Part shown: piece after piece, positions 43,355-56,264 of the stretch | How positions within the stretch are numbered: position 1 is the first letter of the stretch | Layout of the letters: every line of letters starts with the position of its first letter | DNA from: Gonapodya sp. JEL0774 | Lineage: Eukaryota; Monoblepharomycota; Monoblepharidomycetes; Monoblepharidales; Gonapodyaceae | Direction of reading: 5' to 3' | DNA length: 64,000 nucleotides | Assembly (NCBI GenBank): GCA_027604505.1 | Contig: JADIIX010000009.1 | Location: 151,746 to 215,745, forward strand | Program-made: the position numbers and the translations under genes | Notes under the pieces: model-generated | The model's input: the letters and a program-made list of their open reading frames with translations, nothing else | Databases searched by the model: none | Told to the model about the DNA's origin: nothing

Positions 43355-45218
43355 ATGATGCACTTTGCTGATGAACTTGCTGAGAACCACCTGTCGTTGA
43401 CGTCTCGGGCTGTCCGACGAGCCCGAACCTATTTCTCGAAATGGGCAGGATCTGACATTCCCAGTGCCGGAACCCCAGGCACAACACCAACGATAAGGTA
43501 TCTAACTATTGTTACTGTGATCCATGCGTTTTCAATCAGAATGTAAGGTATGACGCGGTGTTGGCTGTATGTAATAGTTTGTGGAGTTTCCTTGGAGCTT
43601 TCTTCGGGATAGCTGTCGTGACATCATTGGACAGAAACCAGTACTTTGTGGACAAGGGGTGGTCGACAATGGTATGTTGCCTGTCTGTGACATTCACATT
43701 GCGTGGTAATGTCGTCGTCCTACTCCTACTAAAAATGCTTTAGATTGGTTCGTTCGGAGCGTCCAGTGTTTTAATTTACGGAACCATTGAGGTAGGTGGC
43801 AGCTTAACATGAGACATCCTATGAAATTATTGTCGTTGATGTCCCACGCATCTGTTCTTGATGGTAGTCTCCGTTGTCCCAACCCATAAACTTTGTGGGG
43901 GGTCATGCAATCTGCGCTCTTGTTGGTGTGACAGTCCAAAAGGTAACTGTTGCATCAATAACATGGTTGAGGCAGATGAGGATAATTCCGCGTCACCATT
44001 TCCTGCACCAAATTCGGTATCGCACAGTTTATTATCTGGATAACAGGAGCACAATATCCAGAGCTCATCGCATACGATAATCTCCGTTGGCTTGGAGGTG
44101 CCCTTAGTGTGGCTTTCAGTGTGGTGGCGATGCAACTCACCAGAACCACCCACCCCCCAGGTATGTCTCCAAGCGCGACATTGTTAAGTGTGAAAGTCTG
44201 AATAACTAGCCATTTTTCGTGTGGTAGGTGGAGCCACTGCTCTTATCGCCACGACAGGAGGGCCAGCCATCTACAGAATGGGATTCATGTAAGTGCTGTA
44301 CGTTTACCAAGACTCTCTTTGGAGGCAATTTCATTCATTACAGTTTAGGTATGTCGTGACACCAGTTCTTCTTGGTACAACTTTGATGCTGGCAGTCGCC
44401 GTTATTGTGGAAAACATCCAGAGACGCTACCCCGTGTACTGGATTAAAGTGAGTGGCTTAACTCTCAAACATCGTCTGTTCTGCTCATAATTTCTCTTTC
44501 CCCTTCATGTGCATTCTTTCAGCCCGCTCGTAAGCTCACACCGCCTCAACAAATCCACCACCACCATCACCACCACTACCGCGCAGATGACAGTGACAAG
44601 ATTTTTGAACTTCCGGTGGAGGTGCTTACCAAGGCCGAGCAAGATGTCACGACTAAGACGAACAATGCTCCACAGAAGCATCGGCACCACAAGTATCGTC
44701 ATGAGTCTGCTGAACCACATCCGGCGTGGGTCACCGAGGCCGAGAGGTTGGCGGAGGTCGAATTGGTACCAATTGACCAATCTCACCACGTAAAAGCTAT
44801 GGAAACCCCAGCGCCAGTAGCTTCTCTGGAGCCTTACTCTTTGGCTGTTGACAGCAGAAAGGAGCCATCCTCGGTCATAGGTGCTCCTGGCCAATCGATG
44901 GTTGGTGTTCCCGCTCCACCATCTACCGTTAACCGCAGACCACCGTCAAGCCGCAGCTCTGTCTCCTCAAGATCGCGACTCTCATCCGAGAGCAACCAAA
45001 TTAAACGAGAGGAGCGACAAGTGCTCTCCGTGGCAGATGTAACACCCGGTCGTGAGTTCCGCGAGTGGGACCGAGAGCTCGCCTCCATGGGTGGGCAACG
45101 TGGTGGCAAAAGTCCGATTTACTTGGGAGTCGTAGAAGGTGTCCAAGAGGATTCCCGGCCAGGGCAGATTGGAGACGACGTGGATATGGTCCAAATGGGA
45201 AGGCAACTCAGTAGGTGA
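43355..45218 (+). CDS. HPP-family integral membrane protein
   Basis: Starts MMHFADELAENHLSLTSRA, then membrane segments LWSFLGAFFGIAVVTSLD, IGSFGASSVLIYGTIE, GGHAICALVGVTVQK, LSVAFSVVAMQLTRTTHPP followed by GGATALIATTGGPAIY, and YVVTPVLLGTTLMLAVAVIV. The THPPGGATAL motif defines the HPP family, which includes plant plastid nitrite transporters; the substrate here is unknown. Seven exons, all gt..ag; the join THPP|GGAT was set by phase (CCA G + GT GGA). A long cytosolic tail of about 230 residues begins with a His run (QIHHHHHHHY) and is Ser/Pro-rich. Most fungal HPP proteins have such tails, but their role is not known to me. Confidence 0.9.
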
Positions 45219-45376
45219 ACGACACACAGAACTCTGAATCGGAATACTGCGAAGCGAAAAAACACTTTTGGTATCATACTACTATTGCTTAAGAGACAAA
45301 TGCAAGATATATAAAAGTAATTGCCACGAGTTGTTATGCAAACTGCCAAAAACATGAGAACCACTCCGTTTCAGAT

Positions 45377-46090
45377 CTACCAATCACAAGAACCTGCGTC
45401 GTCACCACAAGACTTGCATTTGGCTCCTCCTGAAGTAGTGCAACTGTCCACCTCAGCTTCAAACCCTTCCTTCAGTCTCTTTAAACTCCTGTCCGAATGG
45501 CAACTCCCCATATCTAGAATGACTTCCACCGTTCTTTCTTCGCCACCTTTGACACCAAGAGATTCAAGCGTGGAGTCGGGATCTGTCAAATACGTTCCAG
45601 TTGGAGCTCCAGCGAGTAAAGTTCGAAGGCGACTCGAGACCTCCCGCTCTCGCTCCACTTCCGTCGCACTGGGTAATTCATCATCGACCTCCTCTCGAAT
45701 TTCGGCCGGTGTTCTGCGGCGAGCAGAGGCAGGTAGCGTCGGTGGAGGCATGATAACCAGTTTCCATTTTCCCAATGCGGTTCTTTCGTGGGAGCTAACG
45801 AGAGTCTCCAGATCAAGTGCTGAAGTGGATGTGCTGTTTATGTCAGTGGGTGGGACAAAAAGGAGGGATTGATTGTTGAGATTTCGTGGCAACCTGGCAT
45901 ACCGTTTGACTATTTGACCTCGACTGCTCACGGGACGGTAACACGGATAGATGCTCCAGTAAGTAAGCGGACGTTCAAAATTGCGACAGACGGTGATGCC
46001 ATAGTGATTGTGTTGTCCAGATGAAAGAGACGGCGACTTGCGGTTGGCGGTGAGGCGATCTGCCAAAGCGCTTTCACGATCAGCCGGCAC
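45377..46090 (-). CDS. Orphan protein with cysteine-containing C-terminus
   Basis: Not recognised. Two exons are likely: a first with HNHYGITVCRNFERPLTYWS, spliced at gtgagc..aaacag (about 45830-45940) to TSALDLETLVSSHERTALGK, then MPPPTLPASARRRTPAE and a charged helix. The end, CTTSGGAKCKSCGDDAGSCDW, has four Cys in a C-x7-C-x2-C-x6-C pattern, perhaps a metal site. No ATG lies in frame at the 5' end given, so an upstream exon (possibly near 46260-46340) is missing from this model. It is convergent with the HPP gene. Confidence 0.5.
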   Translation of the reverse strand: MPADRESALADRLTANRKSPSLSSGQHNHYGITVCRNFERPLTYWSIYPCYRPVSSRGQIVKRYARLPRNLNNQSLLFVPPTDINSTSTSALDLETLVSSHERTALGKWKLVIMPPPTLPASARRRTPAEIREEVDDELPSATEVEREREVSSRLRTLLAGAPTGTYLTDPDSTLESLGVKGGEERTVEVILDMGSCHSDRSLKRLKEGFEAEVDSCTTSGGAKCKSCGDDAGSCDW

Positions 46091-46388
46091 AGCCGATAAA
46101 TTTTGTTCAGTGTTATTTTCGTTAGTTAGTCTGTTTTATTTGTTTGGATTCAACATCTGAACATGTAACTCTCCGTGCGCATCGTGTTCCTACATATATC
46201 TTCCACATGTAAATGAGTTCCACAACATTTCTTTTTCTATGTCTTATGCAGAGAGAGAGAGAGTTATTTACAAGGCATGCAAAAACGGACCTCATATCGT
46301 AGATTGTCGATTGCAGCATATCCCATTGCGCAAAATCAGCAAAAAGCGCACTCTTAAACATCCACCACGATGCTTGTGACATCAACAG

Positions 46389-49017
46389 CTACCGGCTCCC
46401 AAATCTTGGGCCACCATGTGCCGAGCCCAATGGTGGTTGAATTCGCTGTTGTCCAGGCGCCGCTGACTCTCTTGACGCTCCTGGTGTCGGTAGGCTGGGG
46501 AATGCTAAACCGCCGAGGGCGGGGCCTTTCAGTGTTGAACCGAGGCCTATCGGCGGTCCTCCAATAAGCCCCGGTGCGATGCCCTGGCCGGGTTGCGGCG
46601 GTGCACCAGGCATCCCCGCTCCTGTGGGCGCCATGTTTAGTGGAGTGGGACCTGCCGCAGAAAGTCCAATCGCTGGCATGTCTTGGGATCCCATACCATC
46701 CATAAGCTGTCCAAGGATTTGACGCTCTGTGATACGCCCCTGAGCGGCATTAGAGACGCATGCACATAGCCATATGCGAGTTTTATAAATTTTGAATAGT
46801 TCGCGAACGAGTTCACGGAAGTCGATGCGACGGTCAGCCACTAATGCACAAAGTTTACAATCAAACGAAGGAGAGAACATGTCACCAACATCTGACGATA
46901 TAGTTTCAATGGACAAATTTGACTCACCAAAATAGTACGTAAGTTTTCGTCGATCCCTGTGAATGGAACCCCACGAGACGTCACTGCAATCCACGAATGT
47001 TCACAACTTGCATATTAAACATACCACTGATACTCCGCATCAACCACTTCCATGGGCATCCGCTTTGCCTTCACTCTTTGTTGACACGTCGCCAACGCCA
47101 GCTCCTCATCGTGAATCTTTGCTGGTAACATTGCAAGTTCCGTTTGTAAAGCCAGCCTCAAGATCCTTTTCGGTTGCACTTCTCCACCCCTTCCGTACAT
47201 CTGGTCTACCATACTCTCAGCGTACATCTGCTGATAATACTGCATTTGCGAAGCATTGGCTATACCATCGTGGATGACTTTACCGAGGTCTTTACCTCGG
47301 TCAGCCTCCACAATCACAAAATCACCTCGATGAATTGTCATTGACGCGTCCGGACAGTGGAAAAAATCTTTCCGACCGGCCTTGAATTCAACCACATACG
47401 CCGGCCATCTTGGTGCGGTGTGGTACTGCAAGTTCCTCGTTCCCTCTAACCATGCCCGTTGTCTTGGGACCGGGTTCTCAAAGTAGTCATCGATTTCTTC
47501 CTGAAATATCGGCCCGGTGGACATTTGCTGGGATCCAGTGTTTGCTCGAGGCCCGTCGCCGAACTGGCCCATAACGTGGTCGGAAGAGTCATGGAGGCGA
47601 AGGCTATTGAGGGTGCTCGACAGCTGGTCTCCCATGCCAATATGAAACGGTGTGGCAATGGAATGTCGGCGTCGGAGCTCGGCGAGAGTCGTGGGAGGAA
47701 GTTGGTCATCACCGCCCGGTCTAAATGGTAGTACACGGTTCAACAAAACCACAGACATACCTCCCTTTGATATTTACTTACGGATTTGGCATTGCGCTGT
47801 GATCAAAATACATCTGAGGAGAGTGCGAAAACCTCCTCTGCGGTCTCACTCTCTCCTTTTCGGAATCATCTCCACCAGACAGTGCCATGGTAGTAACGCC
47901 TGGTGGCAGATATGAAAAATCCCCCGACGCCATCGCAATTGCAGCAGCTGCTGCCGCATCACCCATACTCCAAGCTTGGGGTTGGCTCAGAGATCGCCGC
48001 CGGCCTGTTGGCGTACCGTCTTGGGTGGACCAGATGCCATTTCCGTGACTCTGGAGAAGGTACGACGTGGTATCCCCACGGCCGCCATCACCCATGCTAG
48101 GAAAGACGGTGGAAGTGGTCATGGTCCGGGAACGATCCCGGTCTCGGAAACCTCCCTCATCATGTCCGGTACTGGGTACAAAACTGTCTCTGATTTCAGA
48201 CTCAGTGACACTCTTGAGCCGTTCAACACTTGACACGTGCTCGAGAAAGGCACTTTCGCCCGGCATCGTACCCAGGGAAAACGACGAGGATCGATATTGT
48301 CGGGGTCTTTGAGCCACGACTATGGGGTCCTTCTCCTCAGATTCATGGCCGCTACTGCTTTCTCGACTCCCCACAGAACCTTTACTAGTTAGACGACGGG
48401 TAGATATTGGCAAAAGAGGGGAGTCGGTCGGGGCCAGTCGGTCGGTCCACGGGGATGAAGGAGATTTGGTCCATTCGGATTTAAGTGGTACCCAGGGAGA
48501 GTGCGAGGCACCAGTGTCACCACCGACACCACTTGCGGCGCTCATGATGCCCCCTCCACCGGTGCCATTGGCAAAAGGAACCAGCGGAGGCCCAGACTGA
48601 AAGGGTGACGGTAAGTGACCTGTGTACTCCTGAGTTGCAAACGGCATGGGCACACTAGAGGAACGATTCCTGTTTGTCCGTCTATTTGTAACGTCCTCTT
48701 CTCCGAATGAAAAAGGTGAACCTTGGGCGCCTTGCTCCTTTTCAAATGATCGTCGAAGCTCTGGTGTTCCTGGTTGTGAGAGGGAGGCAATAGAGGGACG
48801 TCGAGGAGACCCTACCGCACGCCACGCATCATCCATAAGAGAAGATGGAACGGCTGAGACAGGCTGTTGGTCTGTCACACGTCCAGAGGGAAGCAAAGTG
48901 TGCATTGGATCCGCTCGGTCAATCGAAGCTCACGCTAGAAGGGATGCAGAGACAAATCTGACGCTCACTTTTTCCCCAGAGGTCTTTCAAGTTTCGTTGC
49001 GGAGAGTCGAACGACAT
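46389..49017 (-). CDS. PSP1 C-terminal domain protein
   Basis: A first exon MSFDSPQRNLKDLWGK joins TDPMHTLLPSGRV by phase. A long disordered Ser/Pro-rich region of about 380 residues follows. The conserved domain carries PAYVVEFKAGRKDFFHC, GDFVIVEADRGKDLGKVI, QPKRILRLALQTELAML, KRMPMEVVDAEYQWDRRKL, ADRRIDFRELVRELFKIY and KTRIWLCACVS, the signature of yeast PSP1 and bacterial YaaT/RicT. An intron interrupts between TYYF and ADRRIDF (46835-46925 region). The tail is Gly/Pro-rich. In yeast, PSP1 was found as a suppressor of DNA polymerase mutants; the molecular role remains unclear. Confidence 0.88.
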
Positions 49018-50037
49018 GTCTGGGGAGTGGTTATGGGGTTTCATGTGACAAGAAAGTGAACGTTCAGTCAGGAACCAAAACCATTACCGGCATCACTCAC
49101 CAGAAGGCTACGTGAAGTTTGGTCAGATGCGTTCTCCGCCCTATGATCCAGTCGTTGTATCAGATGAGTCGGTGGTGGCCCCGATATGGTCCTTCTGGGG
49201 GACACAGGTAGAGTGTAACGCTTCGCGCCAGGGCCCTTATCAATCCTATGAATCCAAGTTCGAAATGATGCACAGCTGTCTGAAATTCCAAGTCGTATTG
49301 CTGCCAGTATTTGTCTGGACAAATGCAGGCAGCCTCTTGTGGTTGGTAAACTATGGTGATGCTGGCCCAGTCACCTCCCTGCAATTCAATGACTGATCTT
49401 TTATTGAACGTCCACGAATCAGTGACAATAAAAAAAAACGAAAGCCTCTAAGAACAGCTGTAGTAACACCCTGTACAACTTTCCCAGTCGCAGTGGAATT
49501 GCGTTTGTCTCACGAACGGTAAGGTAACGACGTCAACACCATAGAGCCCCTTGCGAGGGCTGGAGGCATCTGCCGCCACCAGCTTTCGTGCATTTCACTG
49601 TTGGCGATCAGGTAGACCAGCTTCAGGTTGAGAACCGAAACGAAGCTGGTACAAGAATAACACGCCGTTGTAAAACATGTTTAGGGCAAAAACGAATGAG
49701 CGGGAGACCACGGGAAAATGGCGGCATTCAAAGTCGACGGGATTGACGAGGAATCGTGCTCTAATCAAGATTATCCTGCGATGTAATTACATTCGCCTGA
49801 AAGTCTCGATTGAGAGTGGGATTCACTGACTCCACGCTTCATTTCCTCCTCTTGCAGATTTTCAACAGTTGCACACAAACGCAGAAAATGGATTTTTCCA
49901 AATTAAAACGGGTCGACTCACACAAGCACCATACCACAAAAATGCTCGAAAGTTCGCATAGTGTTCAGGGTTTGTAATACCTGGCCATTGCGCGATTTAG
50001 TTTTAGTGCTCCGTGTTCAACCAACTACCACGAGAAC
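49018..50037. other. Intergenic region, no gene seen
   Basis: 1.02 kb between the PSP1-domain start and the GCVT stop. An A run occurs near 49430. Open frames on both strands (for example 49112-49396) have no motif or splice support. I looked for a tRNA cloverleaf and did not find one. Confidence 0.5.
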
Positions 50038-52593
50038 TCACTTCGTAGGCACAAACGGCATCTTCACTACCACACCGCCATAACGCTTCCCTCGCACTTC
50101 CACCTTGAGCTCCGTCCCCAGCTTTGCGAGCTCAGCTGGCACATATCCCATGGCAATGTTCTTTCGCAACGAAGGGCTTGGACCACCACTCGTGACCTTA
50201 CCTACACCCTCGCCGGACAAGTTAAGGATGGGAGCACCCTCTGCGTGAAGTAGATATTGACAAGACACTCAATGATATTGAATGGACGAAATCGGGAGTC
50301 TGTACACATACCCCTCGCAGGCGCACCATCCACAAAAAGACCGACACGCTTCCGTGCGGGGCCCGACTTGATTTGCGATAAGACCACGTCGGAGCCGAGG
50401 AACCCGCCCTTCGAGCGCCGAGACTTCGCTGCAAGGACGATTTAGATCCCGATGACTAAAACACCTGAAAGGCTTGGAACTCAGTCACTCACGAATGGTC
50501 CATGTAAGCCCGGCCTCCACTGGTGAAATGTTGTCGTCGACATCATGGCCGTACAGGCAAAGGCCGGCCTCGAGTCGTAAGCTATCCCGAGGTCCGAGAC
50601 CAGCAAGCTTGACAACAGATCCACCAAGCGACGATAGAAGAGATTCGGCAATAGTGGCTGCAGATTCGTGGGGAAGAGATATCTAACCGTATGCACAGGG
50701 ATGGTGCTCTGGTCAGATCACTGTGGAAGTCAGAACACGGAGGTACTCACTTCAAAACCATCCTCGCCAGTGTAACCGCACCGAGTAACACGAGCCGGCA
50801 CCCCACCGATGTCAAGGTCGGCGCCCGACATGAAAGGCATCGAAGCAATAAACGAAGCTGCTGTTTGGGAAGAAAGGGAGGTGACGAGGGAGGCTAGAGC
50901 AGAAGCCGCCTGGGGACCTTGGCGTTGTGAAGTCCGGGTAAAGGGGAAACGGCGACGCGAGCATAGAACAGATAGTAAGTGGTAAAGAAAAAGAGTGAGG
51001 GTATTGCACTAGGTGATAATCAAATGCACAAGTTCCTGGACCAAACACCCCTCCCCTCACCCCAAAAGACAAAATCAAAAATGTGCGAGAACTGCGAATC
51101 TCCCCGTCCACCATACACCCTCCAACTGAATGGGGGCGAACCGTCCGGGAAGAATTAGAATTCTCGTTTTATCTGCTTTTGTTCCGATCCATGTCCGAGC
51201 CGCAATAGCCAGATCGCCCTGGCGGGGTGAATGGCTGCGGGATCGTGGTATATCGGAACGGCTTGAGTGCCGGTCCACTCCTCCTTCCACATGCACATAC
51301 TCGGATGTCGTTGACCATCACCACGAAAACACAAAACTTTGCACGAACCTTGCAGAGCCAATAAACTCGCACCATCCATCACCTCCATTTGCACGTCGCC
51401 ACCCTCCCTTTGATAAGAGGCGAGGTGAGCGCGGATGTGGGCGAGGTCTTTCGCACGCGTTCCTGGCAGGGGAATGTAATTCACGGATGTGTGGTTCTCC
51501 GGCTCACAACGAAAAGTCAATATGTCGTCATCAGACCACCTACCCACCGGCATTGCTGACCAGGTACACCTTGTCGCCCCACTTCTGTACAACACAGTCG
51601 TCAATGATACCACCGCGCTCATTTGTGAGCAGGGACAGCTGCGCACGGTCAGCCTCAAGTGCTTCAAGGTCGGCAACCAGAAGTCGAGACAGAAAAGTGT
51701 TTCGGTCAGGCCCTGTGAATCTGAGAGAAGTTGGTTTAGGAACATGTTCAGTCAAAAATAACAGCCACAGAATGATTTTTGTTCTTGCATGAACAGACAA
51801 AACTTTGAGCAACATCTTCAGTGCCACACAAATAACAATCCTGACCAGCATTCCACCTTTTCTAAGTAAGCGAATTGATCTGACTTTTTGACACACCTGC
51901 AAAGCAACCCCTCAGAAACCGATGGTTGAACCAGAAGAATCCAAGCACAGTCCTTGTCAGCGCCCATCCGATTCGATAGACTAGAAAGCCTGCATATTTT
52001 CTAGATTTTCAACTTACATTGTTTGCAACATGTGCGACACATCAAAGAGCCCTGCTTTCTCGCGGACGTGAAGGTGAGATTGCAGAACACCCATGTCCGA
52101 GTACTGCACGGGCATCTCCCAGCCTGCGAATGGTACCATTCTGCCGCCGTGTGCTACATGGAAGTGAAAGAGAGAAGTGCGAAGAAGTGGCTGATTTCGG
52201 TTGGGGAGCATAGGAACTTTGTCAGGACTTGGAATCACGGACCAACAACCATAGCCCGGAAAACATCAGAGAGAGCCCTCAAGAGAATATGACAGCACGT
52301 GCGATCTGCAATGCTAAAAAATGGGACGCGGGACATGTTTGTTCCTTTGGGAATCGAAATTGACACGACAGCCGCCGAGAACACAGCCGACGCTCTCTAC
52401 GAAATGCAGGTGCAGATGGTATGGTGTTTTTCCTTGTTCCACCGCTCACCTGTGAACCTGCGGCTGCCGCGAAAGCCCTCTTGGCAATCGTCCCCTTGGT
52501 GACCGCCGCAGAGCCCGTGCCAAACGAAGATGTCACCAATGTTGCCAACCAGAAAGGTCCCGTTGAACTGCCTGAGCGCAGAATGCCAGCCAT
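50038..52593 (-). CDS. GCV1: Aminomethyltransferase, glycine cleavage system T protein
   Basis: Mitochondrial enzyme transferring the aminomethyl carbon of glycine to tetrahydrofolate. Exon 1 (52450-52593) is a presequence: [19 protein letters not shown], ending AAAAGSQ, and splices in phase at cag|gtgagc to [16 protein letters not shown]. The conserved core follows: [71 protein letters not shown], and at the end [24 protein letters not shown] and [17 protein letters not shown]. Seven or more exons; the middle exons around 50450-51500 were not fully phased. The start is 113 bp from the divergent gene at 52706. Confidence 0.9.
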
Positions 52594-52705
52594 TCCTGCG
52601 GTAGTTTTTGTTATCAACTGATAATAATTCTGTTGTGGCACCTGCACTTTCACTAACTGGCAGCTGCAAACTTCATTATCACCAACACAAAATCGTCGCC
52701 TGAAA

Positions 52706-55700
52706 ATGGCACTTACTGGCGTTGACGACGACGTATTCCTTTTGCTCAATAGAGACGCCACGCTCCCGACGCACAATGGTTCGTCACATGTGGACGGAGG
52801 GGATTCTGGAAATACACGAAGTCCAGGAATGGTAGACGCAAATACCAATGGCGATATGGGCAGGGATACTTCTTCAAACTCGCCATTGGATGGTCTCTTG
52901 TTCGCGAAGTCGTTGGGCTTGTTCAATCCCCCAGGGGACTCTCAACTAGAGCATACCCATCTGCAAGCTCCTACGGTGTCCGCAACTCAAACTGCGGCTT
53001 CTCTCCACCAGACGCAAATGCCTATGCTCGGCTCAGCTCCATTACCGCCGCTCTCCTCGTCGGCACTTATCCCCCCTCCTCCGGCAAACCAGTCCTTCGG
53101 CGGAAGTGACTCGCACTTTGGTAACCCCCAATCCTCGTTCCCCTCCCTTACAAGCACATTCAATTTAAAGGATTTGATCGACCTCGAAGTTCAGAGACAA
53201 AAAATTGAGGTGTGCCTGTGTTTGGTCAGAGACAACGTTCATCATCAAACCACTTCCCTTTTCTTTTTGACGATGATTATATATCGGTTATTTAGCTGAG
53301 AAAAGCTCAAGCGGATGTTGAAGCTGTCGAACTGGATGTCCAGAGGAAGCGCATTGATGGTGAGTTGCTATGGAGGCTTCTTCTCCTTTATTCTCTGAGC
53401 ATTCGGATACGGAGTGAACATTGGAATTCTGTTCTGGAATTTACTCTGCTGCGTGAAAAGAGGCCAACAAATGATGAAAATTTGATTTATTTTGTCGCCA
53501 GTCGCTGGGCCTCTATGATGTTTTACCCATAAGGGGATGGCGGTTGGTAGATTGTGGTTGTGCAACCCCACACAATGTGTCTGGTGGCTCATCTCACTGG
53601 CTCTTTAAATTTGTCTACGGCTCCTGATCCGGTCAGTCGAACGAGACCGGCTAACCCTCGAAAGAGATCGCCTGACCCTCGCGGAAGCTCGCCTCAAGCT
53701 ACAAAAGGAGTACTCCGTCACTCTCGACGACGTAGTACACGTACCCTCATCGACATCAGACTTCCCATCCACTTCGAAGCGCGCCGCAGTGTCGGCTCCG
53801 AGATATGGAAATGGCAGCAACGCAAGGACAGGTGTGGCAGAGTCAAGGCGACGTTCCAGGAGCCAATCCCCTCCCGCAGCTTCCAGTGCAGGCGCCCCTG
53901 GATCACGTGCTGTGGTGTCTCATTCAGCTGCACGGCATGCGTCCCCAACACTCAGCGGCAATGGAGGTACTCGGAACAGAATTCTGTCAGAACTCGAAAG
54001 CTCCGCTGGCTTTGAAATGGCACCCAAAGGAGGAAGAGGAGAGTCCGCCTCGCGTAAGGCTACGATGGCCGCCACGACGGCACTATCTGCGTTGTCAGCG
54101 AAGGGAGAAGCCAGGACGAAGACAGAGAGAGAAAAGGAACGAAAGGAGGAGAAGGGGCGATGGAAGGAGAAAGACAAAGAAAGAACGGGGGAGGAACATT
54201 CGTGGGAGGGTGGAAGGGCAACAAGGAGTTCAGGGAGAAAGGATGTGAGTTTCTTGAAGTTGGATGTGCCCCGTTTATGGAGCATCGTAATCTCGATATC
54301 AGCAACTGGCATCTGGAGATGCTGTTGGAGCTTCTGGCACACGTGGACAGAACATCTTTCTTTGATCGCTGCTCCAAGGAGAACTGTAGAAGAACATTTT
54401 TGAGAGAGTTCCTCTGTTGTGAACTTCTCGTCCTCATTCGCTTTTCAACTACCCAGCTATCGACTGAACTTCCACCAGCTCCCAAAATATCTGAGTGTCC
54501 TGTCCACATCTCTGAACGCGACCTCTGGACCAAGGTGATGATCGAACGACAGTACGTAGCGGCATTGATCCTCTCGAATTACTTTCCTTCTCATTACCCC
54601 CGGCATTCTTAACATATAAAGTGGCAGCGTGCTACGCGACTTACTCACTTCCGGTGGTGGTGTGAAGACAACACTCCACAGCGCCGCTATGCAAGGCATG
54701 CAGAACTTCTTAAAGACACATTATCAAGACGCTTGGCATACTTTTAAAGAGCCTGGAAGGGGCTGGCTGGTACCGACGGCTAAAGCAGAGGAACTGGATA
54801 AGTATTTGGTTGACACAGTTGCGGGTTGGCCAACCGATGGTGCCGACAGAAAGTGGGAGAGGGAGAAGGAGAAGGAAAAGGAGATGAAATTGAAGGAAAA
54901 AGACAAGCTGAAGGAAAGCGACAAGGAGAAGGAGAAGGATGGTACAGGTGCGACAAAGCGGACACGTGGTTCGGTCGAGGCAGAGGAGGTGGTAGGACAT
55001 GAGGAAAGTGGAACAGAGAGAGCTGGAAAGAAGAGAAAAACGGTGAGTTTCAATTAGTGGTCAATCTTTCCGGCGGTGTCGAGTCTAATGCGGTCGGTTA
55101 TTCCTGTGGGGAAGAGTGCCGAAGAATCTGGAACTGACGAAGTAGAAAGTGAGCGGCGGGAATCTGGACGGCGAAAGGTACCTCCACCTGCGCTGATTCG
55201 CAAGACGGTCAGAAATACTGGGAACTGATATGGGTGCCTGTGCTAGTCCTCCACCACGGTGCTTGCAGCTAGTCCACCTACGCCCCCTCTCACTTCAACA
55301 CCATCCACACGCCCTGCTCCACGCAAATCGCAGGCCCGCCCCTCCGCGAACCGGATCCCCTGGATTGAGCTGTTTCGTAATCGATACGGAGAGCGCCGAT
55401 GGGACAACTTTTACCGTACATGTAATCGTTCTGAGCAAGACAGTATGCGGGACCTTATCAAGATGTACCTCAATGAGCGGTACGGGAATACTGTGGCGAC
55501 GGGGATCGTGATGAGTAATAAGAGATTTCTGGTGGTTCCGATGGAAGAGGCGGAGGCGTTGGATACTTATATGAAGGAGAAGGCGAAGAAATGGCTGAGG
55601 GATGGCGAGGTCAATGGCGGGGAGACCGAAGGTATAGCAAATCAAGGAAAGGACAGAACCGAAGCTATAACGGATGGGGATGGTGATGAAGCCATGGGGG

Positions 55701-56035
55701 AGGCGGGGGGGCGGGTGGAAGATGGTCAGGACTCTATGGGTGAGTTTGGCAAGGAGATTGAAGATAATGATGACCAGGCGACGGTATCAAAGGCATCCGA
55801 TGGGGGAACGGGTGGGAAGGAAAATGATGAACAAAATCCTCGTGTTTCAGCGGAGGTTGACGGAGATGGAGAAAGGGAAGGGGACGACGAAGGACCCGGT
55901 GGTGTTAAGAGTGGCGAGGACGATGCGGACGAACTGGAAGGGAAGGTTGGGAGCGGGGATGGCGATGACGACACCAAGAACACTGTGGAGGAGAGTAGCA
56001 GTGACATGAGCAGTCACGATGACGAGGACTTATAG
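52706..56035 (+). CDS. Uncharacterised protein with a duplicated C-terminal domain
   Basis: Not recognised. N-terminus Ser/Pro-rich, then a helical segment LIDLEVQRQKIE, LRKAQADVEAVELDVQRKR and VERDRLTLERDRLTLAEA (an internal 7-residue repeat). A Ser/Arg and Lys/Glu-rich linker follows (KEREKERKEEKGRWKEKD is read from one frame). Two related modules come next: VLRDLLTSGGG to FKEPGRGWLVPTAKAEELDKYLVD (about 54630-54820), and IPWIELFRNRYGERRWDNFY to RFLVVPMEEAEALDTYMKEK (about 55355-55580). Both share the pattern R-x2-LVP-x4-AE-x-LD-x-Y. A Lys/Glu run separates them and the tail is acidic (Asp/Glu/Gly). Exon borders in 53800-55260 are provisional. Function is unknown. Confidence 0.65.
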
Positions 56036-56264
56036 TGATCATGATCATTCAGTGGGTTATGGTTTGTCGGTCGGAGACTGTCCCAGGGTATTGGTGTTAT
56101 ATTACAAGGTTTCACTGTATGCCAAGATTTTCTACTAGGCGAGCGAACGATTTTGTTTTTTCTCTCTCGACTAACTTCATGAATTGTATCCTGGGGCCGA
56201 ATACTTTTTCGGGTTCAGTTGACGAGATGCGCTCGCTGGCTGGGAACCACACCACGTATCCCAC

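Noticed and set aside
46250-46264. Short GA repeat
   Set aside because: Too short to be more than simple sequence.
49112-49396. Open frame of 94 codons upstream of the PSP1 gene
   Set aside because: No motif, no splice partner and no homologue recognised.
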